Below are positions 37,060 to 45,812 of a stretch of 64,000 nucleotides of DNA, one piece after another. The notes beneath the pieces were generated by a model. That model searched no databases, was not told where the DNA came from, and was given only the letters and a program-made list of their open reading frames with translations. The position numbers and the translations under genes were made by a program. This DNA is from Dactylosporangium aurantiacum (GTDB lineage Bacteria > Actinomycetota > Actinomycetes > Mycobacteriales > Micromonosporaceae). The stretch spans positions 62,001-126,000 of the forward strand of contig NZ_JNYJ01000054.1 of the NCBI RefSeq assembly GCF_000716715.1, written 5' to 3'. How positions within the stretch are numbered: the first letter of the stretch is position 1; the number at the start of each line of letters is the position of its first letter.

Positions 37060-38733
37060 GTGGGATCTATCGATGACATCGCAGACCGCTATGTCGAGCA
37101 GTGGGCGCCCCTCGACCCGACCGGGGCGACCTTCGTCGGAGTGGCCGGGCACGACAACAGGTTGACCGACCTCTCACCCGACGGTTTCGCCGCGCTCGCC
37201 GACCTCGACCGGCGCACCCTCGCCGCGCTCGCCGCCGAGACACCCGCCGACGAGATCGAGCGGGTGGCCAAGGAGGCCATGCAGGAGCGGCTGGGGCTGG
37301 CCCTGGAGCGGTTCGAGGCCGGTGACATGACCAGCGACGTCAACGTGATCTCCAGCCCGCTGCACGGGGTCCGCAGCTCGTTCGACCTCATGGCGACCGA
37401 GGGCGAGGAGGCCGCGACCAACGTGCGGGACCGCCTCGCCGCCGTGCCGGTCGCGCTGGAGCAGTGGCAGCGTTCGCTGCTGCACGCCGCGCGGCAGGGC
37501 CACGTGGCGCCGGCCCGGCAGATCCTCGAGGTGGCCAAGCAGTGCGAGGTCTGGGCCGACCCGGAGGGCGACAACTTCTACCCGGACCTCGCCGACAAGG
37601 TCGGCAGCGGGGTCAGCGGCACGCTCGCCGCCGAGCTGGCCCGCGGCGCCGAGGCGGCCCGCGCCGCGACGGTCGCGCACGGGGAGTTCCTGCGCCGCGA
37701 GCTGGCGCCGCTGGGGCGGGAGAAGGAGGCCGCCGGCCGCGAGCGCTACCAGCTCGCCTCCCGCTACTTCCTCGGCGCCACGGTCGACCTCGACGAGGCC
37801 TACGCCTGGGGCTTCGAGGAACTCGCCCGCCTGGAGAGCGAGATGCGCACGGTCGCCGACAAGATCGTGCCCGGCGGCACCGTCGACGACGCGGTCGCCG
37901 CGCTGGACGCCGACCCGGCCCGCACGATCCGCGGCAAGGAGGCGTTCCGCGACTGGATGCAGTCCCTCGCCGACGCGACGGTGCAGCAGCTGCACGGGCG
38001 GCACTTCGACATCCCCGCCCAGGTGCAGCAGATCGAGTGCATGCTGGCGCCGACGTCCGACGGCGGCATCTACTACACCGGGCCGAGCGAGGACTTCTCC
38101 CGCCCGGGCCGGATGTGGTGGGCGGTGCCCCAGGGCGTGGAGGACTTCTCCACCTGGCGCGAGGTCACCACGGTCTACCACGAGGGTGTCCCCGGCCATC
38201 ACCTGCAGATCGGCCAGACCTACGTGCGGGCCGAGCTGCTCAACCGGTGGCGCCGGATCCTGGCGTGGTCCTCGGGGCACGGCGAGGGCTGGGCGCTCTA
38301 CGCGGAGCGGCTCATGGACGAGCTGGGCTACCTCGCCGACCCGGGCGACAAGCTCGGCATGCTCGACGGGCAGGCGTTCCGCGCCGTGCGCGTCATCATC
38401 GACATCGGCATGCACCTGGAGCTTCCGATCCCCCGGGACAACCCGTTCGGCTTCGCCCCCGGCGAGCGGTGGACGCCGGAGCTGGGCTGGGAGTTCCTGC
38501 GCGCGCACTGCCGGGTCGAGGAGAAGAGCCTGCGCTTCGAGCTCAACCGCTACCTCGGCTGGCCCGGCCAGGCCCCGGCCTACAAGCTCGGCGAGCGCGC
38601 CTGGCTGGCCGCCCGCGACGACGCCCGGGCCCGCAAGGGCGCGGCCTTCGACCTCAAGGCGTTCCACCGCGACGCGCTCAACCTCGGCTCGCTGGGCCTG
38701 GACCCGTTGCGGGCCGCCTTGGCCCGAATCTGA
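37060..38733 (+). CDS. DUF885 family protein (putative metallopeptidase)
   Basis: 557 residues of the DUF885 family, which is distantly related to M2/M32-type zinc peptidases. Visible: the zinc-site-like YHEGVPGHHLQI, WSSGHGEGWALYAERLMDELG and the C-terminal FLRAHCRVEEKSLRFELNRYLGWPGQAPAYKLGE block. No signal peptide, so cytoplasmic. GTG start. The CoA-transferase gene follows 14 nt after the stop. Confidence 0.9.
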   Translation: MGSIDDIADRYVEQWAPLDPTGATFVGVAGHDNRLTDLSPDGFAALADLDRRTLAALAAETPADEIERVAKEAMQERLGLALERFEAGDMTSDVNVISSPLHGVRSSFDLMATEGEEAATNVRDRLAAVPVALEQWQRSLLHAARQGHVAPARQILEVAKQCEVWADPEGDNFYPDLADKVGSGVSGTLAAELARGAEAARAATVAHGEFLRRELAPLGREKEAAGRERYQLASRYFLGATVDLDEAYAWGFEELARLESEMRTVADKIVPGGTVDDAVAALDADPARTIRGKEAFRDWMQSLADATVQQLHGRHFDIPAQVQQIECMLAPTSDGGIYYTGPSEDFSRPGRMWWAVPQGVEDFSTWREVTTVYHEGVPGHHLQIGQTYVRAELLNRWRRILAWSSGHGEGWALYAERLMDELGYLADPGDKLGMLDGQAFRAVRVIIDIGMHLELPIPRDNPFGFAPGERWTPELGWEFLRAHCRVEEKSLRFELNRYLGWPGQAPAYKLGERAWLAARDDARARKGAAFDLKAFHRDALNLGSLGLDPLRAALARI

Positions 38734-38747
38734 GCCAGAATCTGACG

Positions 38748-39818
38748 GTGGGCGCGCTCGACGGCATCCTCGTCGCGGACTTCTCCAGGGTCCTCGCCGG
38801 GCCGATCGCCACGATGACGCTCGGCGACCTGGGCGCCGACGTCGTCAAGGTGGAGCGGCCCGGCGTGGGCGACGACACCCGCTCGTGGGGGCCGCCGTTC
38901 GCGGCCGACGGCCGGTCGACCTACTTCCTGTCGGTCAACCGCAACAAGCGCGGGCTGTCGCTGGACCTGGGCACGCAGGACGGCCGGCGGCAGGCCCTCG
39001 AGCTGGCCGCGGCGGCGGACGTGCTGGTGGAGAACTTCGCCCCGGGCACCATGGAGCGCTTCGGCCTGGGCTACGAGCAGATCGGCAACCCGCGGCTGGT
39101 GTACGCGAGCGTCACCGGCTTCGGGCGTCACCAGCCCGCGCCCGGCTACGACTTCCTGGTGCAGGCGGTCGGCGGCCTGATGTCGATCACCGGGGATCCC
39201 GGCGGCGCCCCGACGAAGGTGGGCGTCGCGCTGGTGGACGTGCTGGCCGGCCAGCAGTTGACGGCCGGGATCCTGGCCGCCCTGTACGCGCGGGAGCGCA
39301 CCGGCCGCGGCCAGCGGGTCGAGGTCGACCTGCTCAGCAGCCTCCTGGCGGGGCTGGTGAACCAGGCCTCGGGATACCTGAACGCCGGCGTCGTCCCCGG
39401 GCGGATGGGCAACCGGCACCCGAGCATCGCGCCGTACGAGACGCTGCGGGCCGCCGACGGCGAGTTCGCGGTGGCGGTGGGCAACGACCGGCAGTTCGCG
39501 CGGCTGGCGTCGACCCTCGGGCTGCCCGGGGACGAGCGGTTCGCCACGAACGCGGGGCGGGTCGCGCACCGCGAGGCGCTGACGGCGGCGATCGAGGCGG
39601 TGACGGTACACCGGGAGAAGCACCACTGGATCGGGCTGCTGACGGCGGCCGGGGTGCCCTGCGGACCGGTCAACACCGTGGCCGAGGGGATCGCCCTGGC
39701 GCAGCGGCTGGGGCTGGCGCCGGTGGTGGAAGTCGACGGTGCACGGTCGGTGGCGTCACCGATCAGGTTGTCGGAGACGCCGGTGACCTATCGACTTCCA
39801 CCCCCTCAGGAGGCGTAG
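38748..39818 (+). CDS. CaiB/BaiF (class III) CoA transferase
   Basis: 356 residues: starts GALDGILVADFSRVLAGP with the conserved ADxSRVLAGP motif, LGADVVKVERPG, and NRNKRGLSLDL; the catalytic Asp is expected in the GYDFLVQAVGGLMSITG block. It transfers CoA between carboxylic acids; substrate unknown. It probably shares an operon with the DUF885 gene. Its last codons overlap the convergent DUF6114 gene by 13 bp. Confidence 0.93.
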   Translation: MGALDGILVADFSRVLAGPIATMTLGDLGADVVKVERPGVGDDTRSWGPPFAADGRSTYFLSVNRNKRGLSLDLGTQDGRRQALELAAAADVLVENFAPGTMERFGLGYEQIGNPRLVYASVTGFGRHQPAPGYDFLVQAVGGLMSITGDPGGAPTKVGVALVDVLAGQQLTAGILAALYARERTGRGQRVEVDLLSSLLAGLVNQASGYLNAGVVPGRMGNRHPSIAPYETLRAADGEFAVAVGNDRQFARLASTLGLPGDERFATNAGRVAHREALTAAIEAVTVHREKHHWIGLLTAAGVPCGPVNTVAEGIALAQRLGLAPVVEVDGARSVASPIRLSETPVTYRLPPPQEA

Positions 39819-41362
39819 GCGATGCTCAGGCCGGGCGCCCGCAGCACGTTGGACTGCACGTACACCAGCTCGATGTTGCAGTTGGTGTAGTACCCCGGCA
39901 GCGGGATCGGCGGCGGCGGGAACGACGGGGTGAAGGTGAGCGGCAGGATGCCCAGCACGTTCGCCGAGAACTTCGACGTGTAGAACTTCACGTTGCCCTC
40001 GACGGTCAGCGAGGTGCTCTTCGTCAGCAGCAGCTTCGGCGCGCCGGGGGTCCGCAGCTCGAACGGCTTGGACACCGAGTTCTTCATGCTGAACGCCAGC
40101 ACCTTGACCTTGCTGCCGTCCTTCTTCGTCAGCTCCGCCACCCCGTCGTAGACGAGGCTGTCCATCGTCATCTGGTCGGCGATGAGGATGGACGGCGCCG
40201 CCGCCACGAACGGCTGGCCGGCGGCGATCTGTGCCTTCTTGTCGTTCGGCGTGGCCGAGGCGCTCGGGCACGCCGCCTTCGACGGGGTCTTCGCCGTGCC
40301 CGGCACCGCCGCGGAGGTGGGCGCCGAGGCGGCCACCGCCGGGGGTGCCGTGGTCGGCGACGCCGAGGGCACCGGGTCGGCCTGCTTGCCGCCGCCGAAG
40401 AGGCCGCCGAGCCAGTCGAGCAGGCCCGGCTTCTCCTCCTCGGTCTTGGTCGGCGACGGGCTGGGGCTCGGCGCCGCCGAGGTCGCCGCGCCGCCGCTGG
40501 GCGCCGGCTGGCTGCCGGTGCTGCCCTTGACGGTGGGGCTGGCGCAGGTGGTGGGGGCCGCGAACGCCGGCGCCGCGCCGTGGGTGGCCCCGAACACCGA
40601 GGCGCCGGCGACCGTGCCGGTGAGCAGCAGCGCGAACAGCGGGACGCCGAGGCCGCGCCGCCGGGGCAGGCCGTCGTGGCCGGCCGGCGGGCGCTCGTCG
40701 TCGGCGCTGCCCGCCCCGCCGCGGGACGGCGGCGCGTAGTCGTCGTGCAGCGGGCTGCGCTGCGCGCTCGGCAGCGAGTCGGTCAGCACCCCGGAGGTGT
40801 GCCGGCCGGCGGGCTCGTCGAACGCCGGCTGCTCCCGGGTCGGCTCGTCGTACGCGACGGTGTCGGTCGCCTTGCGCAGCGACGGCCGCTCGTACCCCGA
40901 GTCGTCCTGGTCCTCGGTGAGCAGGTCGTTGAGCGGGGCCCGCTCGTAGGCCGGCTCGTCGTCGCGCTCCTCGGTGTCGTCCGCGGCCGCGTCGGCCCCC
41001 GGCGACCAGGCGGCGGCCAGGCCACCGCCGACGACGCCCAGCACCATGCCGAGGAAGAAGCCACCGAGGTTCAGCCCGATGATCGAGTACAGCGCGGTGA
41101 GGGTGCCCAGGATGCCGTAGAACAGTCGCTGGCCGGGGGACAGCCAGGTGAGCACGCCGCAGAGGACGAGCATCGCGGGGATCACGTAGGACAGGAACCC
41201 GGTCGGTCCGAAGTGGACCTCGAGGGCGAGTTTCAGGTTTGCGCTGAGGAACAGTTCCAGCCCGGACAGGAGCAGGAACAGGCCACCCCAGAACGGCCGC
41301 TGTGCGCGCCACCCACCGAAGGTCGCACGGCGCTTGACGTGCGAGGGGTGAGGAGTGGTCAC
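39806..41362 (-). CDS. DUF6114 membrane protein with long extracellular extension
   Basis: 518 residues. The N-terminal ~120 residues are the DUF6114 unit: WRAQRPFWGGLFLLLSGLELF and about four membrane helices. Then comes an acidic linker (~125-250), a further helix (LGVPLFALLLTGTVAGASVF), a Ser/Thr/Pro-rich stalk and a beta-rich C-terminal domain (LVYDGVAELTKKDGSKVKVL ... VEGNVKFYTSKFSANVLG ... IELVYVQSN). GTG start behind GGAGGATCCC. It follows the DUF6230 gene as in streptomycetes, but here the two partners flank a terminator hairpin. Role unknown, cell-envelope associated. Confidence 0.82.
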   Translation of the reverse strand: MTTPHPSHVKRRATFGGWRAQRPFWGGLFLLLSGLELFLSANLKLALEVHFGPTGFLSYVIPAMLVLCGVLTWLSPGQRLFYGILGTLTALYSIIGLNLGGFFLGMVLGVVGGGLAAAWSPGADAAADDTEERDDEPAYERAPLNDLLTEDQDDSGYERPSLRKATDTVAYDEPTREQPAFDEPAGRHTSGVLTDSLPSAQRSPLHDDYAPPSRGGAGSADDERPPAGHDGLPRRRGLGVPLFALLLTGTVAGASVFGATHGAAPAFAAPTTCASPTVKGSTGSQPAPSGGAATSAAPSPSPSPTKTEEEKPGLLDWLGGLFGGGKQADPVPSASPTTAPPAVAASAPTSAAVPGTAKTPSKAACPSASATPNDKKAQIAAGQPFVAAAPSILIADQMTMDSLVYDGVAELTKKDGSKVKVLAFSMKNSVSKPFELRTPGAPKLLLTKSTSLTVEGNVKFYTSKFSANVLGILPLTFTPSFPPPPIPLPGYYTNCNIELVYVQSNVLRAPGLSIAYAS

Positions 41363-41397
41363 GGGATCCTCCAGCTGGAAGTACTGACAACAAACAA

Positions 41398-41429
41398 CTG
41401 GGCCCGCGGGTGTGACACCGCGGGCCCAG
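41398..41429 (-). terminator. Strong terminator after the DUF6230 gene
   Basis: CTGGGCCCGCGG (41398-41409) pairs perfectly with CCGCGGGCCCAG (41418-41429); on the minus strand it is followed by a T-rich stretch (TTGTTTGTTGT). It separates the DUF6230 gene from the DUF6114 gene, so the downstream gene depends on read-through or its own promoter. Confidence 0.88.
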
Positions 41430-41438
41430 GCGGTGGGG

Positions 41439-42080
41439 CTAGAAGCACTCGAAGGGGGTGCCGCCGGTGGAGAGGCTGAGGTCGAGACCGGTCAGCTTGA
41501 ACGTGCCGGCGGTGGTCGACCACGCGACCTGCTTCAGGTTGGTGATCGTCACGCTGTCCGCCTGCTGGGCGAAGCTGCCCTGCAGGCCCTTGGCGTTGCC
41601 ACCCTTGGTCAGGTCGGAGGCGTCGATGCCGATCTGGATGTTCTCGAACGTGGCGTCACCCTTGAGCGACGTCAGGTCGATCAGCAGGTCGGTCGCCTCG
41701 GCCGGGGCACCCGCGGCCTGGCCGGCGTGGATCACCATGCTGACGGGCAGCCCGGGGACCTTGACCGACTGGCACAGGTTGTAGAGCTTCGCGGACTTGA
41801 TGCCGGAGACCGCGACGAAGTGGTTCTTCGGGTCGGCCGGGTTGGCGGGGTTGCCGCCCTTCTCCGTGGCGAGGCCGCCGTACTGGACGAAGCCGGTGCC
41901 CTCGAGCTTGTCGGCGGAGACCTTGAACTGCTGGCCGGAGACGCTGAACGACGCGGCGATCGCGCCGGTCGCCTGGCCGAAGACGATGGCGCCGGCGATG
42001 AAGGTGGCGGGCACGACGACGGTAGCGAAACGCTTCCATCGCGTGCGGCCCTTCACCGCGCTGCCCTGAGCTACGGACAC
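41439..42080 (-). CDS. DUF6230 family secreted protein
   Basis: 213 residues. Signal peptide (KRFATVVVPATFIAGAIVFG ... AIAA), then a beta-rich domain: SVSGQQFKVSADKLEGTGFVQYGG, AVSGIKSAKLYNLCQSV, and a C-terminal cysteine (FECF). GTG start with a perfect AGAGGAG 6 nt upstream suggests high expression. Conserved actinomycete family of unknown function, normally next to DUF6114. Confidence 0.88.
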   Translation of the reverse strand: MSVAQGSAVKGRTRWKRFATVVVPATFIAGAIVFGQATGAIAASFSVSGQQFKVSADKLEGTGFVQYGGLATEKGGNPANPADPKNHFVAVSGIKSAKLYNLCQSVKVPGLPVSMVIHAGQAAGAPAEATDLLIDLTSLKGDATFENIQIGIDASDLTKGGNAKGLQGSFAQQADSVTITNLKQVAWSTTAGTFKLTGLDLSLSTGGTPFECF

Positions 42081-42261
42081 GTGAAGCTCCTCTTGGGTCG
42101 CGGGGGTGCATTCGGTGCGGCGGCTCCCTGACGCTTGCGGGCGCTCGCACCGGCCTTGGTGTCTCGACGCCCCGGCCGGCCCTGCGCCGCAGGGGGTGGA
42201 TCCGGGGGGTGGGGCGTGCGGACGATGTTGCCGCTTCCCACGGGCCGGGACAAGGCCCGTA

Positions 42262-42389
42262 GTTACTGACCGGTAACGGCTTACGTCCAGAAATCACACG
42301 CTGCGTAACCGGTTACCGAGGTGTTTCCGGGCGATTAACGGCCTTCAAAGCGCGCAAAGCCGGACAAAGAAAGTGTGTGACCGTTACCA
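42262..42389. promoter_or_regulatory. Cluster of GTAAC/GTTAC palindromes upstream of the DUF6230 gene
   Basis: GTTAC and GTAAC face each other at 42262-42277; a perfect palindrome GTAACCGGTTAC lies at 42305-42316; a similar GTGACCGTTACC at 42377-42388. Spacing and similarity suggest operators for one regulator acting on the divergent genes at 42080 and 42708. This lies in the 627-base gene-free stretch 42081-42707, which is more AT-rich than the surroundings. Confidence 0.45.
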
Positions 42390-42538
42390 CATGTGAGCAA
42401 TCTTGCAGAAGGTCACGGTTCCATAACGACAAACCTCTGAGGTTCTCAATGTGCACATCGACTGCCATCAGTTTTCCGTAGAACGGAAGAAATGCCGCAT
42501 CTCGAAAAACTCAGCATTGCCGTTTGGTGCCGTCGATG

Positions 42539-42561
42539 GTTAGTTAGCCCTGATAACTAAC
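42539..42561. promoter_or_regulatory. Inverted repeat GTTAGTTA-N7-TAACTAAC
   Basis: A perfect 8-bp inverted repeat with a 7-nt spacer, AT-rich in a GC-rich genome, about 150 bp upstream of the sugar dehydrogenase start. Operator-like; regulator unknown. Confidence 0.5.
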
Positions 42562-42707
42562 ACGGTGGCCGCCATCCACCGCGACAGTTGTCATCCGCCC
42601 GCGCGCGCGACAGGTCGGCGCCTTGCCGCAAGCGGGTCTCAGGAAGCGCGATCGGCGCGCGTCTTGCCTGGCTGGAACCCCCATCAGCCCAGGAAGGACA
42701 CCCCGAG

Positions 42708-45548
42708 ATGGCACCATCCCCGCGCCGCTGGCGAAGGCTGCTCACCGCAGCCGCCGTCGCCGCCGGCAGCTCCGTCGTGGCCGCGGTGGCCAATGCGCCG
42801 GCCGCCGCCGCGATCCCCCTCCCGGCCACCGACTACCAGCACGTACAGCTCGCCCTCGGCAGCGCCGAGCTCGGCGAGCCGATGTCCCTCGCGGTCATGC
42901 CGGACCGCACGGTGATCCACACCGCCCGCGACGGCACAGTCCGCGTCACCGACGCCGCCGGCAACACCAAGGTCGCCGGCAAGCTGTCCGTCTACACCCA
43001 CGACGAGGAAGGGCTGCAGGGCGTCGCCGTCGACCCCGGCTTCGCCACGAACCGGTGGGTGTGGCTGTACTACTCCCCTACCCTGTCGACCCCGGCGGGC
43101 GACTCGCCGGCCACCGGTACCGACGCCGACTTCGCGCCGTGGAAGGGCCACCTCAACCTCTCCCGGTTCACGCTGAAGGCCGACAACACGCTCGACCTCG
43201 CCAGCGAGAAGATCGTGCTGACCGTCGCCAACGACCGGGGCAGCTGCTGCCACGTCGGCGGCGACCTCGACTTCGACGCGGCCGGCAACCTGTACCTGAC
43301 CACCGGCGACGACACCAACCCGTTCGAGTCCAGCTCGTACGCGCCCATCGACGAGCGGACCAACCGCAACCCGCAGTACGACGCGCAACGCTCCTCGGCC
43401 AACACCAACGACCTGCGCGGCAAGATCCTGCGGATCAAGCCGAACGCGGACGGCACCTACGCCATCCCGGCCGGCAACATGTTCCCGCAGGGCACCGCGA
43501 AGACCCGGCCCGAGATCTACGCGATGGGCTTCCGCAACCCGTTCCGGATGACCGTGGACAAGCCGACCGGCATCGTCTACCTCGGCGACTACGGCCCGGA
43601 CGCCGGCGCCGCCGACCCGAACCGGGGCCCCGGCGGGCAGGTCGAGTTCGACCGGGTCACCGGTCCGGGCAACTACGGGTGGCCGTACTGCACGGGCACG
43701 AACACCACGGCCGAGACCTACAACGAGTGGAACTTCGCGACCAACACCACCGGGCCCAAGTACAACTGCGCCGGCGGTCCGACGAACAACTCGTTCCGCA
43801 ACACGGGCCTGACCACGCTGCCGGCGGCGAAGCCGAGCTGGATCCGCTACGGCTTCGACTCGACCCCGCCGGAGTTCGGCGGCGGCTCCGAGTCGCCGAT
43901 GGGTGGTCCCGTGTACCGCTACAACGCCTCCCTCAACTCGGCGGTCAAGTTCCCGCAGAGCCTGGACGGCAACTTCTTCGCCGGTGAGTACGGCCGCCGC
44001 TGGATCAAGCCGATCAAGGTCAACGCCGACGGCAGCCCCGGTGAGATCTCCACCTTCCCGTGGGCCGGCACGCAGGTCATGGACATGGCCTTCGGCCCCG
44101 ACGGCGCGCTGTACGTGCTCGACTACGGCACCGGCAGCAACAACCAGGCGCTGTACCGGGTGGAGTACATCGGCGGCGGCAACCGCGCGCCGACGGCGAA
44201 GATCACCCCCTCGGTCACCTCCGGGCCGAACCCGCTGACGGTCAGCTTCTCCTCGGCCGGCAGCGCCGACCCCGAGGGCGGCACGCTCACCTACGCCTGG
44301 GACTTCGACGGCAACGGCACCGTCGACTCCACGGCGGCGAACCCCTCCTACACCTACACCACCAACGGCACGAAGACGCCGACGCTGACCGTCAAGGACC
44401 CGCAGGGCCTCACCGGTTCGGCGAGCACCGTGGTCACGGTCGGCAACACCGCACCGCAGGTGACGCTGTCCGTGCCGGCGAACGGCCAGCTGTTCAACTT
44501 CGGCGACACGGTGCCCTTCACGATCAGCGTCACCGACCCCGAGGACGGCACGATCAACTGCTCCCGGGTGAGCATGACCTACTCGCTGGGGCACGACAGC
44601 CACGCCCACCAGATCACCTCGAAGACCGGCTGCACCGGCACGATCGCGGTGCCGGTCGACGGTGAGCACGACGCGGCCGCGAACATCTTCGGCGTCTTCG
44701 ACGCGGCGTACACGGACAACGGCGGGCTGACCACGCACGTGATCCGTACGCTGCAGCCCAAGCACCGCCAGGGCGAGCACTTCGGTGCCCAGTCGGGCGT
44801 CCAGGTGGCCGCGCACGCGGCGGCCGAGGGCGGCAACACCGCCGGGTTCATCGAGAACGGCGACTGGATCTCGTTCACGCCGTACCTGCTGAACACCGCG
44901 ACCCAGTTCTCCGCCCGGGTCTCCTCGGCGGGCTCCGGCGGCACGATCGAGGTCCGCGCGGGCTCGCCGACCGGCACGCTGCTCGGCACCGCGACCGTGG
45001 CGCCGACCGGCGGCTGGGAGACGTTCGCCGACGTCTCGGCGAACCTGGCCGGCGCGCCGGGCACCGCCACCACCCTGTACCTGGTGTTCAAGGGCGGCAC
45101 CGGCTACCTGTTCGACGTCGACGCGTTCACGTTCACCACCGGCACCACGCCGACCGGGCCGACGGTGAGCCTGCGCTCGCTGACGAACAACCTGTACGTG
45201 TCGGCGCCGAACACGACCACCGCGCTGATCGCGAACTCCTCGTCGGTGGGCACCGCGCAGCAGTTCGAACTGGTCGACCTCGGCGGCGGCAAGGTCGCGC
45301 TGCGGTCCAAGGCGACCGGCCAGTTCGTCTGCGCGGAGAACGGCGGCGCGAACCCGCTCGTGGCCAACCGGGCCACGGCCGGCTCGTGGGAGACGTTCAA
45401 CCTGATCCGCAACGCCGACGGCAGCGAGAGCCTGCAGGCGACGGTGAACAGCATGTACGTCGCCGCCGAGAGCAACGGCGCCGGCTCACTCATCGCCAAC
45501 CGGACGGCGATTGGACCCTGGGAGAAGTTCGAACTCGTCGGCGCATGA
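42708..45548 (+). CDS. Secreted PQQ-dependent sugar dehydrogenase with PKD, CBM6-like and beta-trefoil domains
   Basis: 946 residues: signal peptide (LLTAAAVAAGSSVVAAVANAPAAAA); a GSDH-type six-bladed propeller (~35-480; EGLQGVAVDPGFATNRW, GFRNPFRMTVDKPTG, AFGPDGALYVLDYG); a PKD domain (~492-575; AYAWDFDGNGTVDS-like); a beta-rich linker; a CBM6-like module (~700-810; GNTAGFIENGDWISF); and a C-terminal fascin/ricin-like beta-trefoil (~817-946). AAGGA lies 10 nt before ATG 42708. It probably oxidises extracellular sugars bound to polysaccharide. The GH2 enzyme follows on the same strand. The REP-like element starts at its stop codon. Confidence 0.9.
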   Translation: MAPSPRRWRRLLTAAAVAAGSSVVAAVANAPAAAAIPLPATDYQHVQLALGSAELGEPMSLAVMPDRTVIHTARDGTVRVTDAAGNTKVAGKLSVYTHDEEGLQGVAVDPGFATNRWVWLYYSPTLSTPAGDSPATGTDADFAPWKGHLNLSRFTLKADNTLDLASEKIVLTVANDRGSCCHVGGDLDFDAAGNLYLTTGDDTNPFESSSYAPIDERTNRNPQYDAQRSSANTNDLRGKILRIKPNADGTYAIPAGNMFPQGTAKTRPEIYAMGFRNPFRMTVDKPTGIVYLGDYGPDAGAADPNRGPGGQVEFDRVTGPGNYGWPYCTGTNTTAETYNEWNFATNTTGPKYNCAGGPTNNSFRNTGLTTLPAAKPSWIRYGFDSTPPEFGGGSESPMGGPVYRYNASLNSAVKFPQSLDGNFFAGEYGRRWIKPIKVNADGSPGEISTFPWAGTQVMDMAFGPDGALYVLDYGTGSNNQALYRVEYIGGGNRAPTAKITPSVTSGPNPLTVSFSSAGSADPEGGTLTYAWDFDGNGTVDSTAANPSYTYTTNGTKTPTLTVKDPQGLTGSASTVVTVGNTAPQVTLSVPANGQLFNFGDTVPFTISVTDPEDGTINCSRVSMTYSLGHDSHAHQITSKTGCTGTIAVPVDGEHDAAANIFGVFDAAYTDNGGLTTHVIRTLQPKHRQGEHFGAQSGVQVAAHAAAEGGNTAGFIENGDWISFTPYLLNTATQFSARVSSAGSGGTIEVRAGSPTGTLLGTATVAPTGGWETFADVSANLAGAPGTATTLYLVFKGGTGYLFDVDAFTFTTGTTPTGPTVSLRSLTNNLYVSAPNTTTALIANSSSVGTAQQFELVDLGGGKVALRSKATGQFVCAENGGANPLVANRATAGSWETFNLIRNADGSESLQATVNSMYVAAESNGAGSLIANRTAIGPWEKFELVGA

Positions 45549-45638
45549 CCGGCCCGGAGCGCAGCGGAGGTCCGGTCATCATGGGCGCTGCGGCGCAGTC
45601 AGGGCGGCGCCGGAGCGCAGCGAAGGTGACGTCATGAC
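45545..45638 (+). repeat. REP-like dispersed element, copy A
   Basis: Begins at the ATGACC that contains the TGA stop of the dehydrogenase gene and ends at ATGAC. The halves carry the core CGGAGCGCAGCGGAGG or a variant. It matches the two minus-strand copies at 49505-49653 over ~95 bp with scattered differences, and like them places a GGAGG-type sequence just before an ATGAC. Confidence 0.8.
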
Positions 45639-45693
45639 GGTGTTGGAAAATGTGCGATCCGGCGCCGCCCTTGTGCGGGATATTGATGAGTGA
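45634..45693 (+). CDS. Possible 19-residue peptide after the REP-like element
   Basis: MTVLENVRSGAALVRDIDE, starting at the ATG that ends the REP-like copy, with GAAGG 8 nt upstream. It may be a leader peptide of the GH2 gene or a chance ORF created by the element. No homologue is recognised. Confidence 0.3.
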   Translation: MTVLENVRSGAALVRDIDE

Positions 45694-45696
45694 CTC

Positions 45697-45726
45697 TTGA
45701 CACTCTTCGTTGGATCGTGAGTGTAT
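45697..45726 (+). promoter_or_regulatory. Possible promoter of the GH2 gene with inverted repeat
   Basis: TTGACA (45697-45702), an 18-nt spacer and GTGTAT (45721-45726), a weak -10. GAGTG (45688-45692) and CACTC (45701-45705) flank the -35, and GAGTG recurs at 45719-45723, an operator-like arrangement. Confidence 0.4.
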
Positions 45727-45730
45727 GTGT

Positions 45731-45765
45731 TGGTCCGTGGGGACGTCCGCCGTTCCCACGGACCA
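45731..45765. promoter_or_regulatory. 11-bp hairpin upstream of the GH2 gene
   Basis: TGGTCCGTGGG (45731-45741) and CCCACGGACCA (45755-45765), a perfect inverted repeat with a 13-nt loop, lying just after the possible promoter and before the RBS. Operator or 5'-UTR structure. Confidence 0.55.
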
Positions 45766-45812
45766 GCCTCGGCCGCCACCGGGGCTGACGCATACCTCGA
45801 GGAGCCCCTCAT

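Noticed and set aside
38186-41479. Long plus-strand frame (about 1100 codons) across the DUF885, CoA-transferase and DUF6114 genes
   Set aside because: Arg/Gly/Ala-rich nonsense in the wrong frame of two real plus-strand genes and antisense to the DUF6114 gene.
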